DNA of 64,000 bases. It comes from Verrucomicrobiales bacterium (GTDB taxonomy: Bacteria; Verrucomicrobiota; Verrucomicrobiia; Limisphaerales; CAIMTB01). Shown here piece by piece: positions 1 to 8,830 of this stretch. The notes under the pieces are model-generated. The model ran no database searches. It had not been told where the DNA came from and worked only from the letters and a program-made list of their open reading frames with translations. The position numbers and the translations under genes were made by a program. The stretch lies in contig JAEUHG010000150.1 of NCBI GenBank assembly GCA_016795425.1, positions 44,262-108,261 on the forward strand. The letters run 5' to 3'. Each line of letters opens with the position of its first letter. Position 1 is the first letter of the stretch.

Positions 1-1
1 C

Positions 2-679
2 GCCCTGATCACCATCCCGCCGCCCCAGATGGTGGCCAACATGAAGATTGGCAAGATGGACGGCTTCTGTGTCGGTGAACCCTGGAATGCGCGGGCCATC
101 TCGGACGGCGTCGGGTTCACGTCGGTGACCACGCAAGACTTGTGGAAAGATCATCCGGAGAAGGTCTGCGCGTTCACCGCTGAGTTCGCGGACAAGAATC
201 CGCGCACCGTCAAAGCCGTTCTCAAGGCGCTGCACGAAGCGAGCGTCTGGCTCGATGATCTGGGGAACCGGCCCGAGCAGTGCGAAATCGTGTCGCGCCC
301 CACCTACATCAACTGCGACAAGCAAATCCTGCTCGGCCGACTCCTTGGCGACCTGGACTACGGGGATGGCCGAAAAATCAAGGACGAGTACCCCATGCAT
401 TTCAGCCGGCGGAACTGCAATTATCCGCAACTGAAATACGGCGTCTGGTGGCTCACCCAGTTCCGCCGCTGGGGCATGGTGACGGGTGCCCCTGACTACC
501 AGGGTATCGCCTCCCAGGTCCTGCGCCCCGACCTCTACGAGTCCGCGATGAAGGAGATGGGATTCGCCCATGACGGCCCTGACACGAAACCCGAAACGCT
601 CTTTGACGGCCGCACGTTTGACCCCTCGAAACCCGAGGAATACGCCAAGAGCTTCGAGGTGCACGGCCTCAAGGGTTGA
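2..679 (+). CDS. nrtA: Nitrate ABC transporter substrate-binding protein, C-terminal part
   Basis: The reading frame is open from the window edge, so the N-terminal half and signal peptide lie outside; 225 residues remain. The NrtA/CmpA family binds nitrate (or nitrite/bicarbonate) in the periplasm and passes it to the NrtB permease. Family hallmarks visible are PPPQMVANMKIGKMDGFCVG followed directly by EPWNARA, which belong to the ligand-binding face, and an R-F-R-R-W-G-M segment further on. The permease and two ATPases follow, which settles the transporter role; nitrate rather than bicarbonate is inferred from the nitrate and nitrite reductases downstream. There is a 46-nt gap before nrtB. 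No internal frameshift was seen. Confidence 0.93.
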   Translation, partial: ALITIPPPQMVANMKIGKMDGFCVGEPWNARAISDGVGFTSVTTQDLWKDHPEKVCAFTAEFADKNPRTVKAVLKALHEASVWLDDLGNRPEQCEIVSRPTYINCDKQILLGRLLGDLDYGDGRKIKDEYPMHFSRRNCNYPQLKYGVWWLTQFRRWGMVTGAPDYQGIASQVLRPDLYESAMKEMGFAHDGPDTKPETLFDGRTFDPSKPEEYAKSFEVHGLKG

Positions 680-725
680 GTCTTTGACGCCTAGCCCGAC
701 GTCACCCCGCACACCCCGCACATTC

Positions 726-1511
726 ATGAAACGCTTCCGACTCGATTGGTTGGTGCTTCCGGCCCTCGGCTTTGGTGCCGTGATCGCCTTCTGGTATTTC
801 TCCAGTGCCACTTGGGCCAAGGAACTGCCCAACCCCACCAAGACCTGGCTCGCAAGCCGGGACTATGTATTGAAGCCCTTCGAGAAGCGGGGCGAGATGG
901 ACCAGGGAATCCTGAGGTTCACTTGGTACTCGCTGGTTCTCGTCACGAAGGGGTACCTGCTGGCGCTCGTGCTGGGGACACCCCTGGGCTTCTTCCTCGG
1001 GCTGTCCAAGACGTTCACCAAGACCTTCGATCCCATCATCCAGATCCTCCGTCCCGTGTCGCCGCTCGCCTGGCTGCCTCTCGGCATCATTCTGTTCATG
1101 GGAGCCGGAAAATCCGCCTCCGAACTGGGCGCACTGTTCACCATTGCCGTGTGCGCGATGTGGCCCACGGTCCTCAACACCGCCGTGGGCGTGCGCGCTG
1201 TCCCGCAGGACTATCTCAATGTGGCGCGCGTGCTAAAGCTCTCCCGCGCCAAGACACTTTGGAAGGTTCTCATTCCGGCGACGCTTCCCTACATGTTCAC
1301 CGGATTCCGGCTCAGCCTTGGCATCGCCTGGTTGGTGATCGTTGCCGCCGAGATGCTCACCGGCCGGCCCGGCATCGGTGGCTTTCTTTGGCAGGAATAC
1401 AATGCCCTGGTCTACGAACACATCATCCTCTGCATTCTCACCATCGGGATCGTTGGCTTCGTCCTCGACCGACTCATGAGCCTCATTGAACTCCGCTTCA
1501 AGACCGCCTGA
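726..1511 (+). CDS. nrtB: Nitrate ABC transporter permease
   Basis: The 261-residue inner-membrane permease is the channel subunit of the nitrate importer. I chose the ATG at 726 (MKRFRLDWLVLPALGFG) because the first transmembrane helix starts right after it; an open frame continues upstream to 570 but overlaps nrtA and looks non-coding. Several hydrophobic helices are visible, with the BPD_transp_1 EAA loop around RVLKLSRAKTLWKVLIPATL, the cytoplasmic coupling site for the ATPases. The helix with WLVIVAAEMLTGRPGIG is typical of the NrtB/SsuC/TauC branch. It sits between nrtA and the first ATPase gene, with only 18 nt before the latter. Confidence 0.93.
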   Translation: MKRFRLDWLVLPALGFGAVIAFWYFSSATWAKELPNPTKTWLASRDYVLKPFEKRGEMDQGILRFTWYSLVLVTKGYLLALVLGTPLGFFLGLSKTFTKTFDPIIQILRPVSPLAWLPLGIILFMGAGKSASELGALFTIAVCAMWPTVLNTAVGVRAVPQDYLNVARVLKLSRAKTLWKVLIPATLPYMFTGFRLSLGIAWLVIVAAEMLTGRPGIGGFLWQEYNALVYEHIILCILTIGIVGFVLDRLMSLIELRFKTA

Positions 1512-1529
1512 ATCCTCACCGATCCCCGC

Positions 1530-2441
1530 ATGCCATTCCTCCAACTCAGCGACGTCTCCAAAGGCTACGGCGAAGGGCCGGGCCGCACCTCTGTGCTACG
1601 CGACATCTCCCTCACCATCGAAAAGGGAGAGTTCGTAGCCATCGTGGGTTACTCGGGTGTCGGCAAGACAACACTGATCAATCTGATCGCGGGACTTGCC
1701 CGCCCCGACAGCGGAACAGTGACGCTCAACGATCTCGAGATCACGGAGCCCGGTCCGGATCGCGGCATTGTCTTCCAGAACTACTCACTGCTGCCCTGGC
1801 TGAATGTCGCCGAGAACATCCGCCTGGCGGTTGATCAGGTCTTTCCCAACTGGGCCGAGGCCAAGAAGTCCCGGCACGTGGATCACTACATCGCCATGGT
1901 CAACCTCACCCCGGCTCGCGACAAGAAACCCGCGGAGTTGAGCGGCGGCATGCGCCAGCGGGTCAGCGTCGCCCGCGCCCTCGCCATGGACCCCCAGATC
2001 CTGCTCCTCGACGAACCGTTGAGCGCGCTGGATGCGCTCACCCGCGCCACACTCCAGGATGAAATCGGACGGATCTGGCAGGAGAATCGCAAGACCGTGG
2101 TCCTCATCACCAACGATCCCGACGAAGGCATCTACCTCGCCGACCGCATCATCCCCCTGAGCGCCGGACCCAATGCCACCCTCGGCCCCTCCCTCACCGT
2201 CGATATTCCGCGTCCCCGCGATCGTCGCGCCCTGAATCACGACCCCCGCTTCAAGGACCTTCGACGCCAGATCTTCGCCTATATGCTCGAATCCCGCGCC
2301 GCCCAACGCGTCGCGGTCAGCCGCAAACTGGTCCTTCCCGATCTCGAGCCCGAGGACCTGGACCGTCCGCGCCCCAACGCCGGTCGCGTCGGCCCGATTC
2401 GGCGCGGCGAATGGAAGCGCGAAACCGTGGAGGTCCAATGA
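1530..2441 (+). CDS. nrtC: Nitrate ABC transporter ATP-binding protein (NrtC-like, no fused binding domain)
   Basis: This 303-residue ATPase has Walker A GYSGVGKTT at about residue 40, signature LSGGMRQRVSVARAL near 137 and Walker B ILLLDEPLSALDALT near 158. Its H-loop reads ITNDPDEGIYLADR near 192, so the usual switch histidine is asparagine, whereas the partner ATPase keeps MVTHD. Cyanobacterial NrtC carries a NrtA-like C-terminal regulatory domain; this protein instead ends with about 80 Arg/Pro-rich residues, so the regulatory domain is absent. The stop codon overlaps the next start as ATGA (2438-2441), implying coupled translation of the two ATPases. Assigning it as 'C' rather than 'D' rests on gene order and the altered H-loop. 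Confidence 0.88.
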   Translation: MPFLQLSDVSKGYGEGPGRTSVLRDISLTIEKGEFVAIVGYSGVGKTTLINLIAGLARPDSGTVTLNDLEITEPGPDRGIVFQNYSLLPWLNVAENIRLAVDQVFPNWAEAKKSRHVDHYIAMVNLTPARDKKPAELSGGMRQRVSVARALAMDPQILLLDEPLSALDALTRATLQDEIGRIWQENRKTVVLITNDPDEGIYLADRIIPLSAGPNATLGPSLTVDIPRPRDRRALNHDPRFKDLRRQIFAYMLESRAAQRVAVSRKLVLPDLEPEDLDRPRPNAGRVGPIRRGEWKRETVEVQ

Positions 2442-3346
2442 GCGATCACGTCGAGCTTTCCAATCTCACGAAAACCTACCCGACCCCCGGGGGGCCGGCG
2501 GTCATCGTGAAGAACTTCAACCTCCGCATCCGCCGTGGCGAATTCGTCTGCCTCATCGGGCATTCCGGGTGTGGGAAATCGACGGTGCTGTCGATGCTCG
2601 CCGGTCTCAACGAGATCTCCGAAGGCGGCATCGTCCTCGCCGGCCGCGAACTCACCGGGCCGGGTCCCGATCGCGGAGTGGTCTTTCAATCGCCGTCGCT
2701 GCTGCCGTGGCTGACCGCGTACGAGAATGTCATGCTCGGCGTCGATCAGGTGTTCTTTACCGCCAGCGCCGCCGAACGCCGCCAGATTGCCGAATACTAT
2801 CTGACCGTCGTCGGCCTCGGTGATGCCATGGATAAACGTCCGGCCGCGCTGAGCCAGGGCATGCGCCAGCGGGTGGGCATCGCGCGCGCGTTCGCGCTCT
2901 CCCCCAAGATGCTGCTCCTGGACGAACCCTTCGGAATGCTCGACTCGCTCACCCGCATGGAACTCCAGCAGGTTCTGGTCGACCTCTGGAACCGGAATCA
3001 CCTCACCGCCCTCATGGTGACCCACGACGTGGATGAGGCCCTCTTCCTCGCGGACCGCATCGTGATGATGACCAACGGACCCGAGGCCTTTGTGGGCGAC
3101 ATCCTCCACGTTCCCTTCCCTCGACCGCGCGACCGGCGGGTCCTCCTGGAGGATCCCGAATACTACCGGTTGCGCGAGGAACTCATCGAATTCCTGGAGG
3201 TCCGCGCCTACACCCTCAAGAATCAATCCCCGCCGCCGAGCCCACCCAGACCCGACGGCGCCGCCTCCCGGGAAGCCGCGCCCCGCTCTGCCGTGCCGAT
3301 GGCGGCGCCTTGTCCCACGACTCCTTCCGTCCTTTCCGCTTCATGA
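2438..3346 (+). CDS. nrtD: Nitrate ABC transporter ATP-binding protein (NrtD-like)
   Basis: This 302-residue ATPase is the second nucleotide-binding subunit of the nitrate importer. It has Walker A GHSGCGKST near residue 41, signature LSQGMRQRVGIARA, Walker B MLLLDEPFGMLDSLTR and an intact H-loop MVTHDVDEALFLADRIVMMT. The segment MMTNGPEAFVGDIL after the H-loop is characteristic of the nitrate/cyanate ATPase family. I start it at the ATG overlapping the nrtC stop; an in-frame ATG at 2411 would run further into nrtC. The C-terminal 35 residues are Pro/Ala-rich and probably disordered. It likely forms an asymmetric heterodimer with the preceding ATPase. Confidence 0.92.
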   Translation: MSDHVELSNLTKTYPTPGGPAVIVKNFNLRIRRGEFVCLIGHSGCGKSTVLSMLAGLNEISEGGIVLAGRELTGPGPDRGVVFQSPSLLPWLTAYENVMLGVDQVFFTASAAERRQIAEYYLTVVGLGDAMDKRPAALSQGMRQRVGIARAFALSPKMLLLDEPFGMLDSLTRMELQQVLVDLWNRNHLTALMVTHDVDEALFLADRIVMMTNGPEAFVGDILHVPFPRPRDRRVLLEDPEYYRLREELIEFLEVRAYTLKNQSPPPSPPRPDGAASREAAPRSAVPMAAPCPTTPSVLSAS

Positions 3347-3398
3347 CGCATGTCAAGGAGCCTTCGCCTTCCCATCCTGTAAGCTGGTGCTGGCATAC

Positions 3399-4922
3399 AT
3401 GAAACCATCCTCATCACACGTCCCAAACCCCACCTCATCGGCCGCCCTTCTGGTGCTGGTGGCCGCCACCACAACTATCGCTCCCCAGGCGGTCGCCCAG
3501 TACGCCCCGCCTCCGCCCCCGGCGCCGTTCGCAGGATTCCTCAACGAGGCCATGCGCCGCGAGGACCCGTACATGAACGCCTGGGACATCGGCGGCTCCG
3601 CCCGCGTGAGGTACGAACTCAAGGACGGCAATGGCATCGCCGGAATTCCCGGGTCGCTCGATTTCCGGGAAAACAATACCGACAATCACAATGCCTATTT
3701 CATCGAGCGCCTGCGTTTCCGCATGGGTTACACCGATACCTGGTGGAGCCTCTTCGCCGAAGGCCGCAGCAGCCTGGCTCAAGGCGATGAACGCTTCGCC
3801 TTTGCCGGCACCCCTCGCAGCAAAGGCGACGGCCCCGAGTCCGATACCCTCGACCTGCACCAGGCCTATTTCACCATCGGTAATCACAAGGAGTTTCCCC
3901 TGTCGCTCAAGGTCGGCCGACAGGAAATCATCTACGCCGACGAACGGTTTATCGGCGCGTTCGCCTGGAACAACATCGGGCGCGTCTTCGATGCGGCCAA
4001 AGTCCGCTGGCAGAACAGCTGGTTCGCCGCCGATGTTTTCGCCTCCCGACCGGTCATTCCGGAGGACGACCACTTCAACGTGAGCAACGATTACGAGGGT
4101 TTCCTAGGCATCTATGCCACCTCGACCAAGGTCCCCAAGCATAACCTCGACGTCTTCCTGCTGTCGCGCAACGCGTCCGCCTCGGCCGCCACCGCTGTTC
4201 CCCAGCCGCAGGTACCTCTTCCCACCGCCCGCGATATCTACAGCCTCGGCGTGCGACTCAAGTCCAAGCCCGGCGATTTTGGACCGTGGGATTACACGGT
4301 TGATGCCGTGGGCCAAATCGGGAACTACAAGGACACCCGCATCGCCGCCAACTCGGAACGGCTGGATCATCTGGCGTACGCCTTCGTTGCGCAGGGCGGC
4401 TACACCTTCAAGGACACCTTCGGCTCCCCGCGCATTGGACTCGAATATGCCTACGGTTCCGGCGACGACGATCCTCGCGACGGCGACCATGGAACATTCG
4501 ACAATCTCTATCCCACCAATCACAAGTTCTACGGGTATGCGGACTTCGTCTCGCTCCAGAACATCCATGACATTCGCGCGATCTTTCAGATCAAGCCGAC
4601 GCCTCGCCTGAGCGTCGCCCTCGAAGGCCACGCCTTCTGGTTGGCCGATACCTCCGACAACTTTTACAACGTCGCCGGAGCGCCCCGCGGAGGCCTGGCA
4701 TCGACCAACGGCCGTGGCTACGGCGTCAACCCGGCCAACGACAGCTTCGTCGGCACCGAAATCGATCTCATCGCCGGTTACGCATTGACCCGGTACGCCC
4801 AGATCGAAGCCGGCTATTGCCACTTCTTCACCGGCTCTTACATCAACGAAAGCCTCTCCGATCCGGCCTTCGGATCGAGTGACGCCGATTACTTCTACGC
4901 GCAGTTCAATCTGAATTTCTGA
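3399..4922 (+). CDS. Alginate-export-family outer-membrane porin
   Basis: The 507-residue product starts with a signal peptide (hydrophobic LLVLVAATTTIAPQAVAQ, cleavage probably after AVA). A proline-rich linker is followed by alternating aromatic/polar strands typical of a beta-barrel of the alginate_export family (for example ARVRYELKDGNG, FIERLRFRMGYTDTWW, LSLKVGRQEIIYADERFIG). It ends with YFYAQFNLNF, and a terminal phenylalanine is the usual outer-membrane insertion signal. Placement between the nitrate ABC importer and the reductases suggests it lets nitrate or nitrite cross the outer membrane; this is inference, since the family has other substrates. The gene is 52 nt after nrtD and 24 nt before the ferredoxin/DmsC gene. 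Confidence 0.85.
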   Translation: MKPSSSHVPNPTSSAALLVLVAATTTIAPQAVAQYAPPPPPAPFAGFLNEAMRREDPYMNAWDIGGSARVRYELKDGNGIAGIPGSLDFRENNTDNHNAYFIERLRFRMGYTDTWWSLFAEGRSSLAQGDERFAFAGTPRSKGDGPESDTLDLHQAYFTIGNHKEFPLSLKVGRQEIIYADERFIGAFAWNNIGRVFDAAKVRWQNSWFAADVFASRPVIPEDDHFNVSNDYEGFLGIYATSTKVPKHNLDVFLLSRNASASAATAVPQPQVPLPTARDIYSLGVRLKSKPGDFGPWDYTVDAVGQIGNYKDTRIAANSERLDHLAYAFVAQGGYTFKDTFGSPRIGLEYAYGSGDDDPRDGDHGTFDNLYPTNHKFYGYADFVSLQNIHDIRAIFQIKPTPRLSVALEGHAFWLADTSDNFYNVAGAPRGGLASTNGRGYGVNPANDSFVGTEIDLIAGYALTRYAQIEAGYCHFFTGSYINESLSDPAFGSSDADYFYAQFNLNF

Positions 4923-4946
4923 ACTGCCCGGCGAAGCCGCCGACGC

Positions 4947-6584
4947 ATGCCGCCCGCTGCCACACCATCCCACGAAGCGACCACTCTCATCGACGAACTC
5001 CTGGCCCAGGAGCGGAACCTCACCGCCGTCGATCGCTTCAGCCAGTGGCACGGGCGGCAGACCCCATCGAGCGACACGCGTCCCGCCTCCCGACTCTACC
5101 GAAGCCTCCTGCCGCTCCACGCGCCAGGCCCCGGGGAGCAATACGCCTTCGAGGTCGATCTCGACCGCTGTTCCGGTTGCAAGGCCTGCGTCACCGCATG
5201 CCATGCTCTGAACGGCCTCGAGGATGGGGAATCGTGGCGTTCGGTGGGCCTCCTCGTCGGTGCGCCGCCTCCCGCGTCCCCCGCACCGGCGCTTCTTCAG
5301 CACGTCACGGCCGCCTGTCATCACTGCCTGGAACCGGCATGCCTCCACGGTTGTCCGGTGCTCGCCTACGAAAAGGACCCCGGCACGGGCATCGTTCGCC
5401 ACCTCGACGACCAATGCATCGGATGCACCTACTGCATCATGATGTGCCCCTACGAGGTGCCTCGCTTCTCCCAGCGCCTCGGTATTGTCCGCAAATGCGA
5501 TCTCTGCAGTGAACGACTCGTGGCCGGTGAGGCTCCTGCCTGTGTCCAGGCCTGCCCCACCGAAGCCATACGGGTCACCCATGTCGCTGTTCGCGATGTC
5601 CGCGCTCGCCTCCTGCCCGCGCTGCCCGCGTCCTCGAACCGATCGAAGATCAACCCGTTTCTGCCCTCCGCTCCTGATCCCATCCTCACTCTGCCCACCA
5701 CCCGCTATTCCTCCGAACGCCTGGAGTTGGCGAGCATGCGATCGGTAGACCTCAGCCACGCCACACCTGCCCATGGCCATGCGCCCCTGGTCATCATGCT
5801 CGTTCTCTCTCAGGCCGCGGTCGGCGTGTTCTCCTGGCGGGCCTGGATGCCCTCGGCCACCCCAACCGCCACCGTCTGGCTCGGATTGGCGATGCTGGTG
5901 CTGGCTCTCGGCGCCAGCGTGCTCCACCTCGGACAACCGCGGCGTGCCTGGCGGGTGTTCCTCGGACTGCGACGCTCCTGGCTGAGCCGGGAAGCGATTC
6001 TCCTGGGGGCCCTGCTTCCGGCCGCGCTGGCCGCCACCGTGCTGTCGCCCGAGTCCGCCGCCGCTCCGCTTGCCGCCGGCCTGGCGGCGCTGCTCGGGTG
6101 GGCGTCCATCGGCGCCTCCACCATGGTCTACGCGGCCACGGGGCGGCCATACTGGTCGGCAGCATGGACCGCATCGCGGTTCGTCGGCTGCACCCTGGCG
6201 CTCGGCAGCGGTCTGGTGGGAGCGCTGTCCCCGCTGCCCGATCCGTGGTTGCTGCTTTCCACCCTGGCGGGGCTGTTGGGCGCCGGACTTTCGCTCGCTC
6301 CGGACCTGATGCTGTGGACGCATCGGTGCTCGACTGCGACCACCGCCCTCGCACGGACCGCCTTCCTTCTCTCCGGGAGGCTGCGGTTCCGCTGGCGGGC
6401 GCGACTCGGTCTTGCGGCCGCCGGCATGGTCGCCTTGATCGCATCGTGGTTGGCGAGCCCTAACCATAGCGTAGAGCTTCGATGGATCGCCGTCGTCTGT
6501 CTCTTCGCGACGACTTTGCTGGAACGCCACCTCTTCTTCACCGCGGCCTCACCCGACCGCATGCCCGGGAATGTGCCCGCATGA
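4947..6584 (+). CDS. Fused four-cluster ferredoxin / DmsC-type membrane anchor
   Basis: The 545-residue protein joins an electron-transfer subunit to a membrane anchor. Four [4Fe-4S] motifs are visible: C75/C78/C81/C85, C124/C127/C132/C136, C157/C160/C163/C167 and C184/C187/C199/C203, the DmsB pattern. From about residue 275 on there are roughly eight hydrophobic helices with the DmsC hallmark SVLHLGQPRRAWRVFLG followed by SWLSREA. In DMSO reductase DmsC oxidises menaquinol and DmsB carries electrons to the molybdenum subunit, so this protein could feed quinol electrons to the adjacent nitrate reductase. It overlaps that gene by ATGA at 6581-6584. A plain assimilatory system would normally use ferredoxin or NADH, so the anchor is notable. 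Confidence 0.9.
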   Translation: MPPAATPSHEATTLIDELLAQERNLTAVDRFSQWHGRQTPSSDTRPASRLYRSLLPLHAPGPGEQYAFEVDLDRCSGCKACVTACHALNGLEDGESWRSVGLLVGAPPPASPAPALLQHVTAACHHCLEPACLHGCPVLAYEKDPGTGIVRHLDDQCIGCTYCIMMCPYEVPRFSQRLGIVRKCDLCSERLVAGEAPACVQACPTEAIRVTHVAVRDVRARLLPALPASSNRSKINPFLPSAPDPILTLPTTRYSSERLELASMRSVDLSHATPAHGHAPLVIMLVLSQAAVGVFSWRAWMPSATPTATVWLGLAMLVLALGASVLHLGQPRRAWRVFLGLRRSWLSREAILLGALLPAALAATVLSPESAAAPLAAGLAALLGWASIGASTMVYAATGRPYWSAAWTASRFVGCTLALGSGLVGALSPLPDPWLLLSTLAGLLGAGLSLAPDLMLWTHRCSTATTALARTAFLLSGRLRFRWRARLGLAAAGMVALIASWLASPNHSVELRWIAVVCLFATTLLERHLFFTAASPDRMPGNVPA

Positions 6585-8830
6585 GCCCCCACACCACCGA
6601 TACTCCACCTTCGGCGGTGCGCCGCATTCTGCGACGGCGGCAAGGTCCCATGACCGAGGAATTGGCCCGCGTCGCCGGCGGTCCTGGTTTGGGCCAGCTT
6701 CCACGTCGCCTGGCTCCCAGTGGCATGGCGCAAGCGATCTGTGGCTTCTGCTCAACGGGCTGCAATTTGAAGCTGCATCTGAAGGACGGTGCCGCGGTCA
6801 ATCTGTCGCCGGATCCGAACTATCCCGTAAACCTCGGCATGGCGTGCCCCAAGGGTTGGGAATCGCTGGCCTGCCTTACCGCTTCCGACCGCGGCACCAC
6901 GCCGTTGCTCCGCGCAACCGACGGGTCCCGTCGTCCCATCGCATGGAGCGAGGCGGCCGACGTCTTCACCGCGCGCTTCAAAGACATTCAGCGTCGGCAT
7001 GGTCCGGACTCCGTCGCCTGGTTGGGCACGGGCCAAATCACCACCGAAGAACTGGCGTTCCTCGGCGCCTTGGGAAAGTTCGGCATGGGCTTTCGCCACG
7101 GGGACGGCAACACCCGCCAATGCATGGCCACTGCCGTCGCCGCCTACAAACAATCCTTCGGGTTTGATGCGCCACCCTTCACCTACGCCGACTTCGAAGC
7201 TTCGGACGTGATCGTTCTCGTCGGATCCAATCTCTGCATCGCCCACCCGATTCTCTGGCAGCGGATCCAGCGGAATCCACACCGTCCCGAGATCCTGGTC
7301 GTTGACCCGCGTCGGACGGAGACCGCCATGGCGGCGAGCCAGCATTTGGCCATCCGCCCGAAATCTGACCTGGCGCTCCTGTACGGGATTGCGCATCTCC
7401 TCGTCGCGGCCGAACGCGTGGATCGCGAGTTCATCGCCGCCCACACGGTTGGCTTCCAGCAATTTCGGGACTTCATCCGGGCCTTTTCGCCCGATCGCGT
7501 CGCCTCCGAAACCGGGCTGACCGTGGGCCAGATCGTCCGGACTGCCGACACCATTGGTCGCGGGCGCGCGGTTAGCTTCTGGTGGACCATGGGGGTCAAC
7601 CAGGGCCATCAAGCAACTCGAACCGCCCAGGCGATCATCAATCTGGCGTTATTGACGGGCAACATCGGCCGGCCCGGCACGGGCGCGAATTCCATCACAG
7701 GCCAATGCAACGCCATGGGCAGCCGGCTCTTCAGCAACACCACCAATCTGCTCGGTGGCCGGCGCTTCCAGGATCCCGCCGATCGCAGCCACGTTGCCAT
7801 GGCCTTGGGCATTCCCGAGGACCGCATTCCTCGCGACGATTCATGGGCCTATGACCAGATCGTGGAAGGCATCCGACGAGGCGCCGTGAAAGGCCTCTGG
7901 ATCGTGGCCACGAACGCCGCCCATTCGTGGATCCATCAAAAGGACTTTCGCGAGGTGCTGGCGCGCCTCGAGTTCCTGGTGGTGCAGGATATGTACTTCT
8001 CCACCGAGACAGCCGCCCTCGCGCACCTCTTTTTGCCCGCCGCCGGCTGGGCGGAAAAGGAAGGCACCTTCATCAACTCGGAACGACGCATCGGCTGGAT
8101 CCAAAAAGCCGCCCGCCCCCCGGGGGACGCCCTCAGCGACTTCAATATCTTTCGCCTGCTGGCCAACCACTGGGGCTGCGGCGACCTCTTCCGACAATGG
8201 AACTCCCCGGAGAGTGTTTTTCGCCTGCTTCAAGCCTGCTCCGCCGGACAACCCTGCGACATCACCGGCATCCGGGGTTACGCGCACCTCGCAGAGTCCG
8301 GCGGCATCCAATGGCCCTTTGCCGCGTCGCATACGCGCGACCACCTCGCGGAGGACACCCACCCGCGCGAGCGGCGTCTGTTCACGGATGGGCGCTTCTT
8401 CACTCCCGATCAACGGGCTCGATTTCTCTTCGAAGATCCATCACCCAGCCCAGAACCCCCGGACGCCGAGTACCCGTTCGTTCTGCTTACCGGCCGCGGC
8501 ACCAGTGCCCAATGGCACACCCAAACGCGCACCGCCAAGTCCGCCCTGCTCCGGCAACTCTATCCCGATCGCTTGTATGTCGAGATCCATCCGGACGATG
8601 CGCGGCGCCTCAGCCTCATTTCGGGAGCGCCCACATGCGTGCAGTCCCGACGGGGTCAACTCACCGCCACGGCGTTCGTCACCGCGACCGTCCCACGCGG
8701 CCACGTTTTTCTCCCCATGCACTATCCTGAAGTGAACCAGCTCACCCTGCCCAACTTCGATCCCCATTCACGCCAGCCCGGCTACAAACACTGCGCCGTG
8801 GCGATCGCAGCGGTTCATCCCCAGCCATGA
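6581..8830 (+). CDS. nasA: Assimilatory-type nitrate reductase, molybdopterin catalytic subunit
   Basis: The 749-residue protein belongs to the Mo-bis-MGD oxidoreductases of the NasA/NapA/NarB branch and should reduce nitrate to nitrite. The N-terminal [4Fe-4S] ligands are C54, C57, C61 and C89. The likely molybdenum ligand is C181 within GDGNTRQCMATAVAAYKQSF, matching the Nas/Nap position. Further family motifs are MGVNQGHQATRTAQAIINL and LLTGNIGRPGTGANSITGQCNAMG. No Tat signal is present, so the enzyme is probably cytoplasmic. The C-terminal [2Fe-2S] BFD-like domain of Klebsiella NasA is absent. I use the ATG at 6581, which overlaps the previous stop; an earlier in-frame start at 6482 would overlap it by 100 nt. 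The stop overlaps the nitrite reductase start as ATGA at 8827-8830. Confidence 0.92.
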   Translation: MSPHTTDTPPSAVRRILRRRQGPMTEELARVAGGPGLGQLPRRLAPSGMAQAICGFCSTGCNLKLHLKDGAAVNLSPDPNYPVNLGMACPKGWESLACLTASDRGTTPLLRATDGSRRPIAWSEAADVFTARFKDIQRRHGPDSVAWLGTGQITTEELAFLGALGKFGMGFRHGDGNTRQCMATAVAAYKQSFGFDAPPFTYADFEASDVIVLVGSNLCIAHPILWQRIQRNPHRPEILVVDPRRTETAMAASQHLAIRPKSDLALLYGIAHLLVAAERVDREFIAAHTVGFQQFRDFIRAFSPDRVASETGLTVGQIVRTADTIGRGRAVSFWWTMGVNQGHQATRTAQAIINLALLTGNIGRPGTGANSITGQCNAMGSRLFSNTTNLLGGRRFQDPADRSHVAMALGIPEDRIPRDDSWAYDQIVEGIRRGAVKGLWIVATNAAHSWIHQKDFREVLARLEFLVVQDMYFSTETAALAHLFLPAAGWAEKEGTFINSERRIGWIQKAARPPGDALSDFNIFRLLANHWGCGDLFRQWNSPESVFRLLQACSAGQPCDITGIRGYAHLAESGGIQWPFAASHTRDHLAEDTHPRERRLFTDGRFFTPDQRARFLFEDPSPSPEPPDAEYPFVLLTGRGTSAQWHTQTRTAKSALLRQLYPDRLYVEIHPDDARRLSLISGAPTCVQSRRGQLTATAFVTATVPRGHVFLPMHYPEVNQLTLPNFDPHSRQPGYKHCAVAIAAVHPQP

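Noticed and set aside
4104..6530. Long minus-strand open frame of about 808 codons
   Set aside because: It is antisense to the porin and ferredoxin/DmsC genes, has low-complexity Gly/Arg/Glu-rich composition and no family motif; high GC at third positions explains it.
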